64,000 nucleotides of DNA from Corynebacterium faecale (GTDB taxonomy: Bacteria; Actinomycetota; Actinomycetes; Mycobacteriales; Mycobacteriaceae): contig NZ_CP047204.1 in NCBI RefSeq assembly GCF_030408735.1, positions 2,418,001-2,482,000 of the forward strand, read 5' to 3'. Under the pieces are notes generated by a model. It worked only from the letters and a program-made list of their open reading frames with translations, had not been told where the DNA came from and ran no database searches. This document shows, piece by piece, positions 20,446 to 29,557 of this stretch (within the stretch, counting starts at the first letter, position 1; the number at the start of each line of letters is the position of its first letter). Position numbers and translations under genes: made by a program.

Positions 20446-21889
20446 GAGAGTGTCTAATGGTTTGTGTGTGAGGGAATCCCCTCACATCAAGGAGATAAAC
20501 CAGAATGACTACCGTGGCTAAACGAGACCCAGAAGATTCCGCACGGATCAAAGCAATCGAAGAGAAACTGCTCGCCAATCCTGAAATGGCGAAGCTCATC
20601 GGTGAGCTCGCCCGCCTCCACCACCGATGCCAATGACCTGGTCAGGGGCCTGCTCCAGGCCTGAAATCAACCGTGGCCTGAACGCTGAAATGGATGCCCA
20701 CCTCGGCTACGAGCACGGTGACCGGGATGCAAAAACAGCCGCTGACCAAGGCAATCACCGCAACGGGTACCACCCCAAGCGCGTGGATTCCAACTACGGT
20801 CCCGTCGATGTGACAGTTCCCAGGGACCGCAACGGCTCTTTCCTACCCACGATGGTGCCCAAAGGCTCACGCCGGCTCACCGACGTCGACGACATGATCA
20901 TCAGCTTGTATGCCGGTGGCATGACTGTCCGCGATATCCAGCACCACATGATCACCTCCATGGGGGTCGATATTTCCCACGAGACGATCTCCGCGATCAC
21001 GGATGCCGTCTTGGATGAGGTGATGATCTGGCAAAACCGCCAGCTCGATGACTTTTACCCAGTGATTTTCCTTGATGCGCTACGCATCAAAGTCCGTGAC
21101 GGGGGCCGGGTGGTCAACAAATCCGCCTACCTCGCCATCGGGGTGGATATGGATGGGATCAAGCACATCCTGGGTATCTGGTTGGCTAAGGAAGAAGGAG
21201 CCTCATTCTGGGCTCATGTCTGCGCCAACCTAGCATCCCGGGGAGTCAACGATGTCTTCGTTGTGTGCTGCGATGGGCTTAAAGGTTTGCCGCAGGCCGT
21301 GGAAGCAAGCCTTACCGGATTCCATGGTCCAGACCTGCGTGGTGCACCTGATCCGGGCAGCCAACCGGTGGGTGGCCTACGGCGATCGCAAGGCCGTATC
21401 GGCCCAGCTGAGGAAGATCTACACTGCCCCCACAGAAGACACCGCACGCACGGCGTTGGAGGAGTTTGAAGCATCTGAACTGGGAGTCAAGTACCCACAA
21501 TCGGCGAAGGTCTGGCGGGATGCCTGGGATCGGTTCATCCCGTTTCTGCAGTTCCCACCGATGGCGCGGACTTGACCACGAACTCAATCGAGTCGATGAA
21601 CAATGAACTGCGCAAAGCCACCCGAAATCGGGTGCAGTTCACCAATGATGACTCAGCGATCAAGACCTTGTGGTTGATGATCTGCAATATCGAAGATAAG
21701 CGGGCTGCGAAACGCGCCAAGCAGGGAAAACGGGTGGCTGCCAGCAGCGGCCGGTTGATCGAGGGTCGCAAGGTTGCCAACTGGAAGCAGGCGATTAATC
21801 AGATGGCGGTGGCGTTCCCAGACCGCTTCGAGGCTTACCTTTAACTTTTCAAATCCGGGAGCCCCACACACAAATCTCTTGACACCCTC
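20446..21889 (+). mobile_element. IS256-family insertion sequence (decayed)
   Basis: 1444 bp bounded by imperfect inverted repeats: GAGAGTGTCTAATGGTTTG at the left (20446) and, on the minus strand from 21889, GAGGGTGTCAAGAGATTTG, both continuing TGTGTG. GAGGGTGTC ends are usual for IS256-type elements. The 8-bp flanks (GAAAGCAG left, CCGAAACG right) do not match, and the right side is not the missing pilin 5' end. A deletion or rearrangement therefore took place at or after insertion. Confidence 0.8.
20504..21844 (+). pseudogene. IS256-family transposase, frameshifted
   Basis: The mutator-type DDE transposase is spread over several frames: MTTVAKRDPEDSARIKAIEE from 20504, then LNAEMDAHLGYEHGDRD to about 21300 (including VIFLDALRIKVRDGGRV with the first catalytic Asp and FVVCCDGLKGLPQAVEA with the second), then VVHLIRAANRWVAYGDRK to about 21570, and from 21572 TTNSIESMNNELRKATRNR to DRFEAYL. 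At least three frameshifts break it, so it should be inactive in cis. Confidence 0.85.
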
Positions 21890-23059
21890 CCGAAACGCCC
21901 TCAATCCCGCACCCCACCGCAGGACTGTGCTAACCCACCGATTAAAAAAGTGAGGTGAACAGAACACGACCCACCTGCCCGGTCTGCCACAAACCCACAC
22001 GAAAAAACGGCACCACCTCCAAAGGCACCACCAGATGGCGCTGCACCACCTGCAACGCCACCACCACCAACACCCGCCCTGATGATCACCACCCCAAGCG
22101 ATTCACCTTGTTCATCAACTGGATCCTTGGCACCCAATCACGCACCACCATCGCCGCCGAACTAGGCCTCAACCGACGAACACTCACACGCTGGTTCCAC
22201 AACTCCTGGCTCATCCACGTCCCCCGGAACAACGACCCCCACCGGGTCCACGACCAACTGTTCATCGACGGCACCTACTTCAACACTAAATGCCTCCTGG
22301 TGGCCTGCACCCTCGATCACGTCGTCGCCTGGCACTGGTGCACCAAAGAAGATTCCTACAACTACGCCCGACTCTTCGATCAACTCCAACCACCCTTGAT
22401 CGTGACCACCGATGGCCAACAAGGAGCACTCAAAGCCATCAAAGACACCTGGCCCACCACCAAAATCCAACGGTGCATCGTCCACGTTAAACGCAACGTC
22501 CAACGCCATATCACCTTAAAACCCAAGCTCAACGCAGGGAAAACACTCCGACAACTATCCCTAAAACTACTGAAAGTCACCACCGCCGAAGAGGCAGCCC
22601 AGTGGACCGCACAGCTACAACAGTTCTACCTGATCTACCGAGATTGGTTGAACGAAAAAACCTACAAAAAAGACGTCCCCGCTGACAAAGTCCCCTGGCA
22701 TGCACGCAACAATAAAACCTGGTGGTACACCCATCACCGCCACCGCAGTGCCTACAAACTCCTGGAAAAACTCGTCCGCGATGGCCACCTCTTTACCTAC
22801 ATCGACCCACCAGAAGGAGTCAGCAGAAAGATCAAAGCCACCACCAACTGCCTCGAAGGTGGGATCAACGCTCAGATCAAAGCCCTGGCACGAACCCACC
22901 GGGGAATGTTTGATGAGCACCAGCGCATCGCGGTGGACTGGTGGCTATACCTACACACGCAGCTGCCTGACGATCCGGTAAAGATCGCCAGGCAGCAACA
23001 GTGGGGACAAGTCGCACTCGCCAAAGTCACGGACTTGATCAACCACGAAAAACCAGACG

Positions 23060-23063
23060 CCGG
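23060..23063. repeat. Target site duplication, left copy (CCGG)
   Basis: CCGG directly before the left end of the IS3-family element; the matching copy is at 24376-24379. Deleting the element and one copy restores the transposase reading frame of the interrupted gene. Confidence 0.75.
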
Positions 23064-23099
23064 GGCCCGACCCCTGGATAGTAGACACAGAGGATTTAA

Positions 23100-24001
23100 T
23101 CAGGAAGCAGATTTCAGGATAACAGAACCGCGCTCCTCAAACACCGCAGGCGCGAGATATTTACACCAGGAATGCCGGCGCACCGTGTTGTAACGGATAC
23201 ACCAGCGGAACACGTCCCGACGGCAGCGCAATTGATTCTCAAAGGTCTTGGCATCCTGGAGGACTTCCCGCTTCAGCGCAGCATTGAACGACTCCGCTAA
23301 CGCGTTGTCCGCACTGGTGCCGATTGATCCCATTGACTGCCCTCAATTCCAAGCTCTTTGCAGGTGTCTTGGAACGCATGAGAAGTGTAAACACTTCCGT
23401 GATCAGAGTGGAAAATCGCACCCTTCAGGCTTCCACGCTGCCCCTTAGCCATCAGCAGCGCATCCTGCACCAGGGAAGTACGCATGTGATCTGCGATGGA
23501 AAAACCTACCAACCTGCTAAGAATAACAATCAATAACCGTGGCCAGGTACATATTCGACCCATCCTGAATCGGCAGGTAGGTGATGTCCCCGACGTGAGA
23601 AGCTGGTTTGGCTTGTCAGCAGTGAACTTCCGGCCGACAAGGTCAGGGAACACTGGTTTCTTCTGATCGGACACTGTGGTGGTGACCTTGCGTTTCTTTG
23701 TATAGCCAAATAATTTGAGTTCACGCATGACCCGGGCGACGCGCTTGTGGTTCACGGGGTCATGACCGGCCTGGTCTTTGAGTTCAGCCGTGATCCGTTT
23801 CGCCCCATAGCAACCGCGTTCGACGGCGAATACAGTCTTGACGCGGGCGCCGAGGATCGCGTCGGACATGAGGCGTTTTCTGCGGGCTGAACTGCTGTTT
23901 TTCCATTTATAGAACGAGGATCTGTTGAGTTTTAACACCTCGCACAACCGCTTAACCGAATGGTTCTTCTGGGCGTCATCAACGAACCGGAAGCGGATCA
24001 C
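23100..24001 (-). pseudogene. IS3-family transposase OrfB, frameshifted
   Basis: Catalytic DDE integrase-type subunit. The frame from 24001 reads IRFRFVDDAQKNHSVKRLCE, KRITAELKDQAGH and FTADKPNQ. Between about 23605 and 23525 the correct sequence (GDITYLPIQDG, MYLATVIDCYS) is in another frame, and the first frame resumes with RLVGFSIADHMRTS. At about 23315 a further shift moves the end (MGSIGTSADNALAESFNAAL, with the catalytic Glu) into a third segment. At least three indels make it inactive. Confidence 0.85.
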
Positions 24002-24306
24002 CAGTTCGTCTCTTCCGCGAAATATTTAGCGGCTTTCCGCAGGATGTCACGTTCTTCCCGGAGCCGGGCGTTTTCTCGTTCGAGTTGTCGAATCCGCTCG
24101 GCCTCCGTCACCGAGGCCGGGGAAGCTGAATCCTTAGAGCTGATCTTGGTGCGGGCACCGGTGCCGTATTTTTTCAGCCAGTTATGCAGGGTGGCACGGT
24201 TGATCCCAAGATCAGTGGCGATGGTCTGGAGCGAGGTGCCCGGGGAGTTCTCGTAGAGCGCGACGGCATCGCGTCTGAACTCTTCGGTGTAGGTCTTGCT
24301 TGGCAT
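23998..24306 (-). CDS. IS3-family transposase OrfA
   Basis: A 102-aa helix-turn-helix subunit: MPSKTYTEEFRRDAVALYEN, the HTH LQTIATDLGINRATLHNWLK, and a leucine-zipper-like coiled coil RQLERENARLREERDILRKA. Full length for the family. It overlaps OrfB by 4 nt, the arrangement used for programmed frameshifting in IS3 elements. With OrfB broken, the element could move only if helped in trans. Confidence 0.9.
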   Translation of the reverse strand: MPSKTYTEEFRRDAVALYENSPGTSLQTIATDLGINRATLHNWLKKYGTGARTKISSKDSASPASVTEAERIRQLERENARLREERDILRKAAKYFAEETNW

Positions 24307-24375
24307 GGTGTGGAGATTACCTTTCAGTCCCAGATTGTTGGGATGTTAGGTGTCTACCAAACGGGGGTCAGGTCC

Positions 24376-24379
24376 CCGG
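24376..24379. repeat. Target site duplication, right copy (CCGG)
   Basis: Matches 23060-23063 and directly follows the right inverted repeat of the IS3-family element. Confidence 0.75.
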
Positions 24380-24496
24380 TCAAGAAGATGGGCGCCCAGC
24401 CACCTATGACACCGGTATCGATGCCACACCGTCAAACTCTATGGGGATACGTCAAGGATGGCTAGGTAAATAACCTCAACCCGACCTCACCCACCT

Positions 24497-24590
24497 AGGA
24501 TCGGTGCTTGAAAATGGCCGACCTAGGGAAACACACATTTTGTCCCTTAAATCGACACGCCGTAAAAGCACGCAAAATGTCCCTTAACCC
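24497..24590. repeat. Hairpin and 10-bp direct repeats beyond the IS cluster
   Basis: CCTAGGATCGG and CCGACCTAGG form an imperfect inverted repeat (about 24494-24526). Then TGTCCCTTAA occurs at 24541-24550 and 24579-24588, preceded by ACATTTTG and GCAAAATG, which are mirror-like in sequence. No gene is seen in 24474-24640. These may be remnants of element ends or a regulatory site. Confidence 0.35.
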
Positions 24591-24642
24591 CCACCATCAG
24601 CACTAGGTCCCGGACCGGTATCTGAGACATTGTTGAAATGTT

Positions 24643-24684
24643 CAACCCCCGTGCACAGTTCTTTTGAACTGTGCACGGGGGTTG
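24643..24684 (-). terminator. Terminator of tRNA-Lys
   Basis: CAACCCCCGTGCACAGTTC and GAACTGTGCACGGGGGTTG form a perfect 19-bp stem with a TTTT loop, 5 nt past the tRNA-Lys 3' end. The long perfect stem can end transcription even though the U-tract is poor. Confidence 0.65.
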
Positions 24685-24688
24685 ATGG

Positions 24689-24761
24689 TGGGCCCTGCGG
24701 GGCTCGAACCCGCGACCTGCGGATTAAAAGTCCGTAGCTCTACCAACTGAGCTAAAGGCCC
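24689..24761 (-). tRNA. tRNA-Lys (TTT)
   Basis: 73 nt; acceptor GGGCCTT/AGGGCCC (one G:U), D-arm GCTCAGTTGGTAGAGC, anticodon loop CTTTTAA (TTT), T-loop GGGTTCGAGCCC, discriminator A. It marks the right border of the IS cluster. Confidence 0.97.
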
Positions 24762-24845
24762 AACTCTGCACATATTAGTTGATGAGGGTTGAAGAAGAAA
24801 AACGACCCCCCGGAAGTTCTCTTCTCAGTGCCTCTGCCTGCGTTT

Positions 24846-26135
24846 CTACTGCTTCACACGGACCCGCATGCCGGTCTCGGAGCGGGTGAGCATCGTGGTC
24901 CATGGGAAGCGGATGTCAGCCGGGTCGGAGGAGAGGTTCACTTCCGGTCGGCACAGTGCCAGCACCATGGAGGTCAGTGCAGATACGGTGATCTTTTCGC
25001 CCGGGCAGCGGTGGCCGGTGTAGACGCCGGCACCGCCCTGGGGGATAAAGGCGGTGATCTTCTCATAATCTGCCTGGGTTTTCAGATCATCCCGTGAGAG
25101 GAACCGGTTCGGGTCGAAGGTGCTGGGGTTCTCCCATTCATTGGGGTCGGTGTTGGTGCCGTAGACATCGATGATTACGCGCTCATCTTTGTGTACGGGG
25201 CAGCCCTGGATCTCGGTGTCGGTGGTGGAGACCGCTGGCAGCATGGGGACGAAGGGATAGAGTCGGCGGACTTCCTGGGCGAAGGCGAGGGCGACGGGTT
25301 CTCCCCCATCGCGGATCTTTTCCACCCATTCGGGATGATCCACCAGTGCGCCGGCGGCGAAGGAGGCGAAGAGGGACACTGCGATGGTGGGACGGGTGAG
25401 GTTCTGTAATTCGATGCCGGCGATTTTTGCGTCGATAAGCTCACCGTCGGGCCCGGCCAACCGGGCCATCGCCTCGAGCGCGCTCCCAGGAGGTGCCTGG
25501 CGGTCACCGGAGCGGACCTCGGTGATGATTTTTTCCGCCCACTTGTCCAGGCGGGCGCGGTTGAGCCATGCGGTGGCGTGGCCCTTGATGGGGTGGCCGA
25601 ATCGGTAGACCAGTTCAGCCATCTGCCAGGCCCGGCGATCGGCCTCGCGGTTGTTCAGATCAAGCCCGGCCCACCGGAAAGCCGCGCGACCGAAGGCCAG
25701 CGCCGCACCTTTGTAGACCGTGCCGGGTGTGCGGGCCCAGTCCGCGAGCACCCGGTCCACTTCCTCCTTGACCAGGGTGTCGAAGGCCGTCACCTGCTCA
25801 TCGTCATAGGCGATATCAGCCATCTGATGTTTGCGCACCCGGTGCTCCTCCGCGTCGAGGGTGTGCACCGCCTTGTGCCCGAAGAGTGGGCCACGGATGA
25901 CCATGGGCATGCCGCCATCGCGTTTGATCCGCTCAGAATCATAGAACAGCTCCACCCCCTTAGAGCCACGGACCAGGGTGACCGGTTTGAACAGCATGCG
26001 GGCGCGCACCGGTGTGTTGGATTCAGGGGATATGCCAGCCTTGCTCCGCAGATGGGAGGCGAACAGGTAGCCTTTGCGCAGCAGATTGGGGGCCTGCTCG
26101 CCCGGGGAGAAGGGGCAGGAGGATTCAGTGGACAT
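24846..26135 (-). CDS. CYP152-type cytochrome P450 (fatty-acid peroxygenase)
   Basis: A 429-aa soluble P450. The heme-thiolate segment reads FIPQGGAGVYTGHRCPGE, the form typical of CYP152 peroxygenases (P450-BSbeta, SPalpha, OleT). The I helix has LQNLTRPTIAVSLF, with Arg-Pro in place of the usual acid-Thr pair; in CYP152 that Arg binds the fatty-acid carboxylate so that hydrogen peroxide can be used directly. By family it should hydroxylate or decarboxylate fatty acids with H2O2 and need no redox partner; none is encoded nearby. The ATG at 26135 gives MSTESSCPFSPGEQAP. It lies between tRNA-Lys and cat and is probably an accessory gene. Confidence 0.88.
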   Translation of the reverse strand: MSTESSCPFSPGEQAPNLLRKGYLFASHLRSKAGISPESNTPVRARMLFKPVTLVRGSKGVELFYDSERIKRDGGMPMVIRGPLFGHKAVHTLDAEEHRVRKHQMADIAYDDEQVTAFDTLVKEEVDRVLADWARTPGTVYKGAALAFGRAAFRWAGLDLNNREADRRAWQMAELVYRFGHPIKGHATAWLNRARLDKWAEKIITEVRSGDRQAPPGSALEAMARLAGPDGELIDAKIAGIELQNLTRPTIAVSLFASFAAGALVDHPEWVEKIRDGGEPVALAFAQEVRRLYPFVPMLPAVSTTDTEIQGCPVHKDERVIIDVYGTNTDPNEWENPSTFDPNRFLSRDDLKTQADYEKITAFIPQGGAGVYTGHRCPGEKITVSALTSMVLALCRPEVNLSSDPADIRFPWTTMLTRSETGMRVRVKQ

Positions 26136-26262
26136 CGGTTGGACCTTCTTCCATCAATGGGGTGTGGGGTTCAGTGACGTTTCCTTGCTCCCCGCCCATC
26201 ATCCATATTTTCTCCGCTACGTGCATCGGTGACCGGTTCACCACACAGTTCGGGAATGCACA

Positions 26263-26291
26263 AACCGCCCCAGGAAGAATCCGGGGGCGGT
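26263..26291 (-). terminator. Terminator after cat
   Basis: ACCGCCCC (26264-26271) pairs with GGGGCGGT (26284-26291) around a 12-nt loop; TTTGTG follows on the minus strand. It lies 17 nt past the cat stop. Confidence 0.6.
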
Positions 26292-26308
26292 GTCACAGCG
26301 GTGCTGAA

Positions 26309-27832
26309 TTAGACCAGCTGGTCCTGCAGCTTCATGGAGCCGTTCTTGGCCAGGCTGCGGTGGAAATCAAACGCGGTAGCCAGGTCATGAGGGGTCTGCA
26401 TGAACTTGTTGTCGCCGGAGGTGGCGCGTGCGTAGTACTCCTCCAGCAGTGGGCGGTAGTCAGGATGCGCCAGGGCGATCATCTTGGACACACGCTCACG
26501 AGGTGCCAGGCCACGCAGGTCGGCGTAACCGTACTCGGAGATGACCACCATGACATCGTGCTCGGTGTGGTCGATGTGGGAGGCGAAAGGCACAATCGCG
26601 GAGATGGCGCCGCCCTTGGCCTCAGACGGGGTGATGAAGGAGGAGATGTAGGCGTTGCGGGTGAAGTCGCCGGAGCCGCCGATGCCGTTCATGACCCGGG
26701 AGCCGGAGACGTTGGTGGAGTTCACGTTGCCGTAGATGTCCGCCTCGATGAGACCGTTGGTGGCGATCAGACCAACGCGACGGATGACCTCAGGGTGGTT
26801 GGAGATCTGCTGTGGGCGCAGGATGATGGACTCGCGGTAGCGTGCTGCCTCGTTGTTCATCTTCTCTGCGTACTCAGGGGAGAGGGAGAAGGAGGTTGCG
26901 GAGGCGACAGTCATCTTGCCGGCGTCAATCAGGTCGACCATGCCGTCCTGGATGACCTCGGTGTAGGCCTGGATGTTCTCGAACTTGGAGTCCAGCAGGC
27001 CTGCCATCACGGCGTTGGGGACGTTGCCCACACCGGACTGCATGATGTAACCGTCGTAGGACAGGCGGCCAGCGGCGACCTCGCCCTCCAGGAAATCAAG
27101 GAAGTTGCCGGCGATCTTCTGGGAGATCTCATCGACTGGCTTGAACGGCGCGTTGCGGTCCGGGGTGTTGGTCTCCACCACGGCGACAACCTTGTCGGTG
27201 TCGATCTCGATGTAGGACTTACCGATGCGGTCGCCGGCGTTGTTGATTGGGATAGCGATGCGGTTGGGCAGCTTCGGCATGTTCCAGATATCGTGCATGC
27301 CCTCGAGGTCGAGGGACTGCCAGGAGTTGACCTCGATGATGATCTTCTCTGCAGCTGCGAGGTACTCAACGTTGTTGCCCACGGAGGAGGATGGCACGAT
27401 GTGGCCTTCCTCGGTGATGCGGACTGCCTCGACGACGGCGACGTTCAGCTTGCCGAAGAAGCCGTTCTCCACGTACTGGCCCGAGTGGGACAGGTGGATG
27501 TCGGAGTAACCCATCTTGCCCTCGTTGATCTTGTTACGCATGATCGGGTCGGAGGCATATGGCATACGGAAACGGACAGCATCGGCTTCTGCCAGGACAC
27601 CATCGCAGTCAGGTGCGGTGGATGCACCGGTGAACAGATCAATCGCGTACTCGGATCCTGCTGCGTGTGCTTCCTTCGCGCGGTTGGCGATGGCGGTTGG
27701 CAGGGCCTTCGGGTAGCCAGCACCGGTGAAGCCGGACATACCGACCTTGTCTCCGGCGTTGACGAACTTGGCTGCCTCATCGGCAGACATGACCTTGGAA
27801 CGCAGCTTCTCCGAAGCAATACGATCTGACAT
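26309..27832 (-). CDS. cat: Acetyl-CoA hydrolase/transferase (succinyl-CoA:acetate CoA-transferase type)
   Basis: Moves CoA between acyl groups, by family most likely succinyl-CoA to acetate (or acetyl-CoA to propionate/succinate). 507 aa; the class I CoA-transferase/Cat1 features are MSGFTGAGYPKALP near 35, the catalytic-Glu segment GLIEADIYGNVNST near 360 and the CoA loop GIGGSGDFTRNAY near 380. The ATG at 27832 has GGAGG 8 nt upstream. It lies near sucCD and ramA as in C. glutamicum, fitting a role in acetate metabolism; RamA-type boxes occur upstream (ACCCCA near 28026, TGGGGT near 28087). Confidence 0.9.
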   Translation of the reverse strand: MSDRIASEKLRSKVMSADEAAKFVNAGDKVGMSGFTGAGYPKALPTAIANRAKEAHAAGSEYAIDLFTGASTAPDCDGVLAEADAVRFRMPYASDPIMRNKINEGKMGYSDIHLSHSGQYVENGFFGKLNVAVVEAVRITEEGHIVPSSSVGNNVEYLAAAEKIIIEVNSWQSLDLEGMHDIWNMPKLPNRIAIPINNAGDRIGKSYIEIDTDKVVAVVETNTPDRNAPFKPVDEISQKIAGNFLDFLEGEVAAGRLSYDGYIMQSGVGNVPNAVMAGLLDSKFENIQAYTEVIQDGMVDLIDAGKMTVASATSFSLSPEYAEKMNNEAARYRESIILRPQQISNHPEVIRRVGLIATNGLIEADIYGNVNSTNVSGSRVMNGIGGSGDFTRNAYISSFITPSEAKGGAISAIVPFASHIDHTEHDVMVVISEYGYADLRGLAPRERVSKMIALAHPDYRPLLEEYYARATSGDNKFMQTPHDLATAFDFHRSLAKNGSMKLQDQLV

Positions 27833-28322
27833 TGGTTACCTCCTCAGGTGACCGGGAACCACACCACATGGTGCGGCACCGGCGAAATGATGTCTTGCGG
27901 CGCACAGTGAACACATAAAGATACCGAGGTTGTGGCTTTCTCCCGGATGGAAACCCCTTGAGATGGTCACTCAAAGGGATTAACCACCGCCCGGCGAAAT
28001 CACTACCGCGGATGCTTTATGATGTACCCCACTTTATTATGTTGTGCTCATAAGGATAAACCATTCGATGGATGAATGTCCGAATTTGGGGTGTGATCAG
28101 CACTAATAGAGACCATTTTCCACCCCCTCCTTGACACGTGCCGTATCTACAGGCACGCAGATACCAAAGGTTTCGGGATGGAATCTACTGATTCTCAGGC
28201 CACTTCATCCGCAACGCAGGGGTAACAAGGTTCACAATCCGGGACAACGGAGCGGATCTGTGCATAGGGGATCAGCTCACAACCACCGCCCGCATTTTGC
28301 CCACTGCGGTATAGGGAGGACA
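27833..28322. promoter_or_regulatory. cat / dus intergenic region
   Basis: 490 bp between divergent genes. It contains C/G-run boxes of RamA type (ACCCCA about 28026, TGGGGT about 28087, ACCCCCT about 28123) and a short hairpin CGTGCC-N9-GGCACG at about 28136-28156 next to TTGACA (28132-28137). The frame of the dus ORF is open through part of it but has no start signal. No further gene was recognised. Confidence 0.35.
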
Positions 28323-29477
28323 ATGGGAAGTGTGACTCTGAAGATCGGACCCTTTGACCTCGCTTCCCCGGTGATTCTGGCCCCCATGGCCGGGGTCACC
28401 AATGTGGCATTCCGCACGCTGTGCCGTGAGCAGGAACTACAGCGCACCGGGACGATATCGGGGCTCTATATCTGTGAGATGGTCACGGCGCGAGCCCTGG
28501 TGGAACGCAATGAGAAGACCCTCCACATGACCACTTTCGCCCCGGATGAGAATCCCCGCAGCCTGCAGCTGTACACGGTTGATCCGCAGTACACCTATGA
28601 GGCCGCGAAGATGATCGTGGATGAGAACCTGGCTGATCACATTGATATGAACTTCGGTTGCCCGGTGCCCAAGGTCACCCGCCGTGGTGGTGGCTCGGCG
28701 ATCCCGTACAAGCGTCGCCTCTTTGAAAACATCGTCTCCGCCGCCGTCCGCGCGACCGAGGGCACGGACATCCCGGTCACCGTGAAGTTCCGCGTGGGCA
28801 TTGACGACGAACACCACACGCACCTGGACGCCGGACGCATCGCCGTGGATGCCGGCGCCAAGTCAGTGGCCCTGCACGCCCGCACCGCAGCCCAGCGTTA
28901 TTCCGGTGAGGCTGATTGGAATGAGATCGCCCGCCTCAAGGAGCACCTGGCTGATACGGGTGTGCCTGTTCTGGGCAATGGAGACATCTTCGCCGCCGAT
29001 GATGCCACCCGCATGATGGAACAGACCGGCTGCGATGGTGTGGTGGTCGGACGCGGTTGTCTCGGCCGCCCCTGGTTGTTCGCGGAGCTCTCCGCAGCAG
29101 TCCGCGGCGAGGCCATTCCGGAGGAACCCACCTTCGGTGAGGTCACACGGATCATCCTCCGCCACGCCGAACTACTCATGCAGCACGACGGTGAACTCAA
29201 GGGCATCCGCGATCTGCGTAAGCACATGGGTTGGTACCTTCGCGGCTTCCCGGTCGGCGGGGAATTCCGGGCCAACCTGGCACGTGTCTCCACCTATGTG
29301 GAACTCGAAGATCTCCTGGCGCCCTGGGCGGATGCCACCGACAGGGCAGAGGACGCCGATGGGGCCCGCGGCCGGAAGGGATCTTCCGCCAAGGTGGCAC
29401 TTCCCGACGGCTGGCTGGACGATCCGGAGGACGATACCGTGCCGGTGGGCGCTGAGATGGAGAACTCAGGAGGCTAG
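28323..29477 (+). CDS. dus: tRNA-dihydrouridine synthase (DusB-like)
   Basis: FMN/NADPH enzyme that reduces uridines in tRNA D-loops. 384 aa: FMN-barrel start KIGPFDLASPVILAPMAGVT, catalytic-Cys motif DHIDMNFGCPVPKVTRRGGG near 115, substrate segment HARTAAQRYSGEADW near 180, phosphate-binding GNGDIFAADDA and GVVVGRGCLGRPWLF, and C-terminal tRNA-binding part with KGIRDLRKHMGWY. The ATG at 28323 is set by GGGAGGA just upstream and by the family N-terminus; the open frame before it is non-coding. The last 50 residues are low-complexity and acidic. Confidence 0.92.
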   Translation: MGSVTLKIGPFDLASPVILAPMAGVTNVAFRTLCREQELQRTGTISGLYICEMVTARALVERNEKTLHMTTFAPDENPRSLQLYTVDPQYTYEAAKMIVDENLADHIDMNFGCPVPKVTRRGGGSAIPYKRRLFENIVSAAVRATEGTDIPVTVKFRVGIDDEHHTHLDAGRIAVDAGAKSVALHARTAAQRYSGEADWNEIARLKEHLADTGVPVLGNGDIFAADDATRMMEQTGCDGVVVGRGCLGRPWLFAELSAAVRGEAIPEEPTFGEVTRIILRHAELLMQHDGELKGIRDLRKHMGWYLRGFPVGGEFRANLARVSTYVELEDLLAPWADATDRAEDADGARGRKGSSAKVALPDGWLDDPEDDTVPVGAEMENSGG

Positions 29478-29557
29478 GCTCCCCACCTCCAGCTTTGTCT
29501 CGACCAGTAACTCTCTATGGCCTGCGGTCCCGTCATGGAGGGCTTATAGTGGTGCGC

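Larger units (their letters stand above)
23064..24375 (-). mobile_element. IS3-family insertion sequence
   Basis: 1312 bp with terminal inverted repeats GGCCCGACCCC (left) and GGACCTGACCCC (right, minus strand), plus a shared GTAGACAC a little further in. Such ends, the orfA/orfB layout and the size fit IS3-family elements. It is inserted in the 3' part of the IS1249-like transposase gene with a 4-bp CCGG duplication. Its genes read on the minus strand. Confidence 0.85.
21955..24473 (+). pseudogene. IS1249-like transposase gene interrupted by an IS3-family element
   Basis: Codons 1-369 run from the GTG at 21955: MNRTRPTCPVCHKPTRKNG and a CTTC zinc-ribbon, a HTH-like part (AAELGLNRRTLTRWFHNSW), and DDE-type segments DQLFIDGTYFNTK and IVTTDGQQGALKAIK. 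After 23063 the frame enters the IS3 element. Removing 23064-24379 rejoins it in frame: GCC GGT CAA GAA continues as DGRPATYDTGIDA and ends MGIRQGWLGK with TAA at 24471-24473, a C-terminus typical of IS1249-type transposases. The rebuilt protein is 400 aa without other damage. The outer ends of this element were not found. Confidence 0.85.

Noticed and set aside
20446..24480. A CRISPR or defence locus in the repeat-rich accessory stretch
   Set aside because: No regularly spaced repeats, Cas-like or other defence genes were found; the repeats are IS ends and scattered palindromes.
24689..24761. Phage or island attachment site at tRNA-Lys
   Set aside because: No second copy of the tRNA 3' end and no integrase gene are present in the window.
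26012..27829. A 605-codon open frame on the plus strand opposite cat
   Set aside because: It mirrors the codon pattern of the well-supported cat gene and encodes no recognisable domain; a typical antisense shadow in GC-rich DNA.
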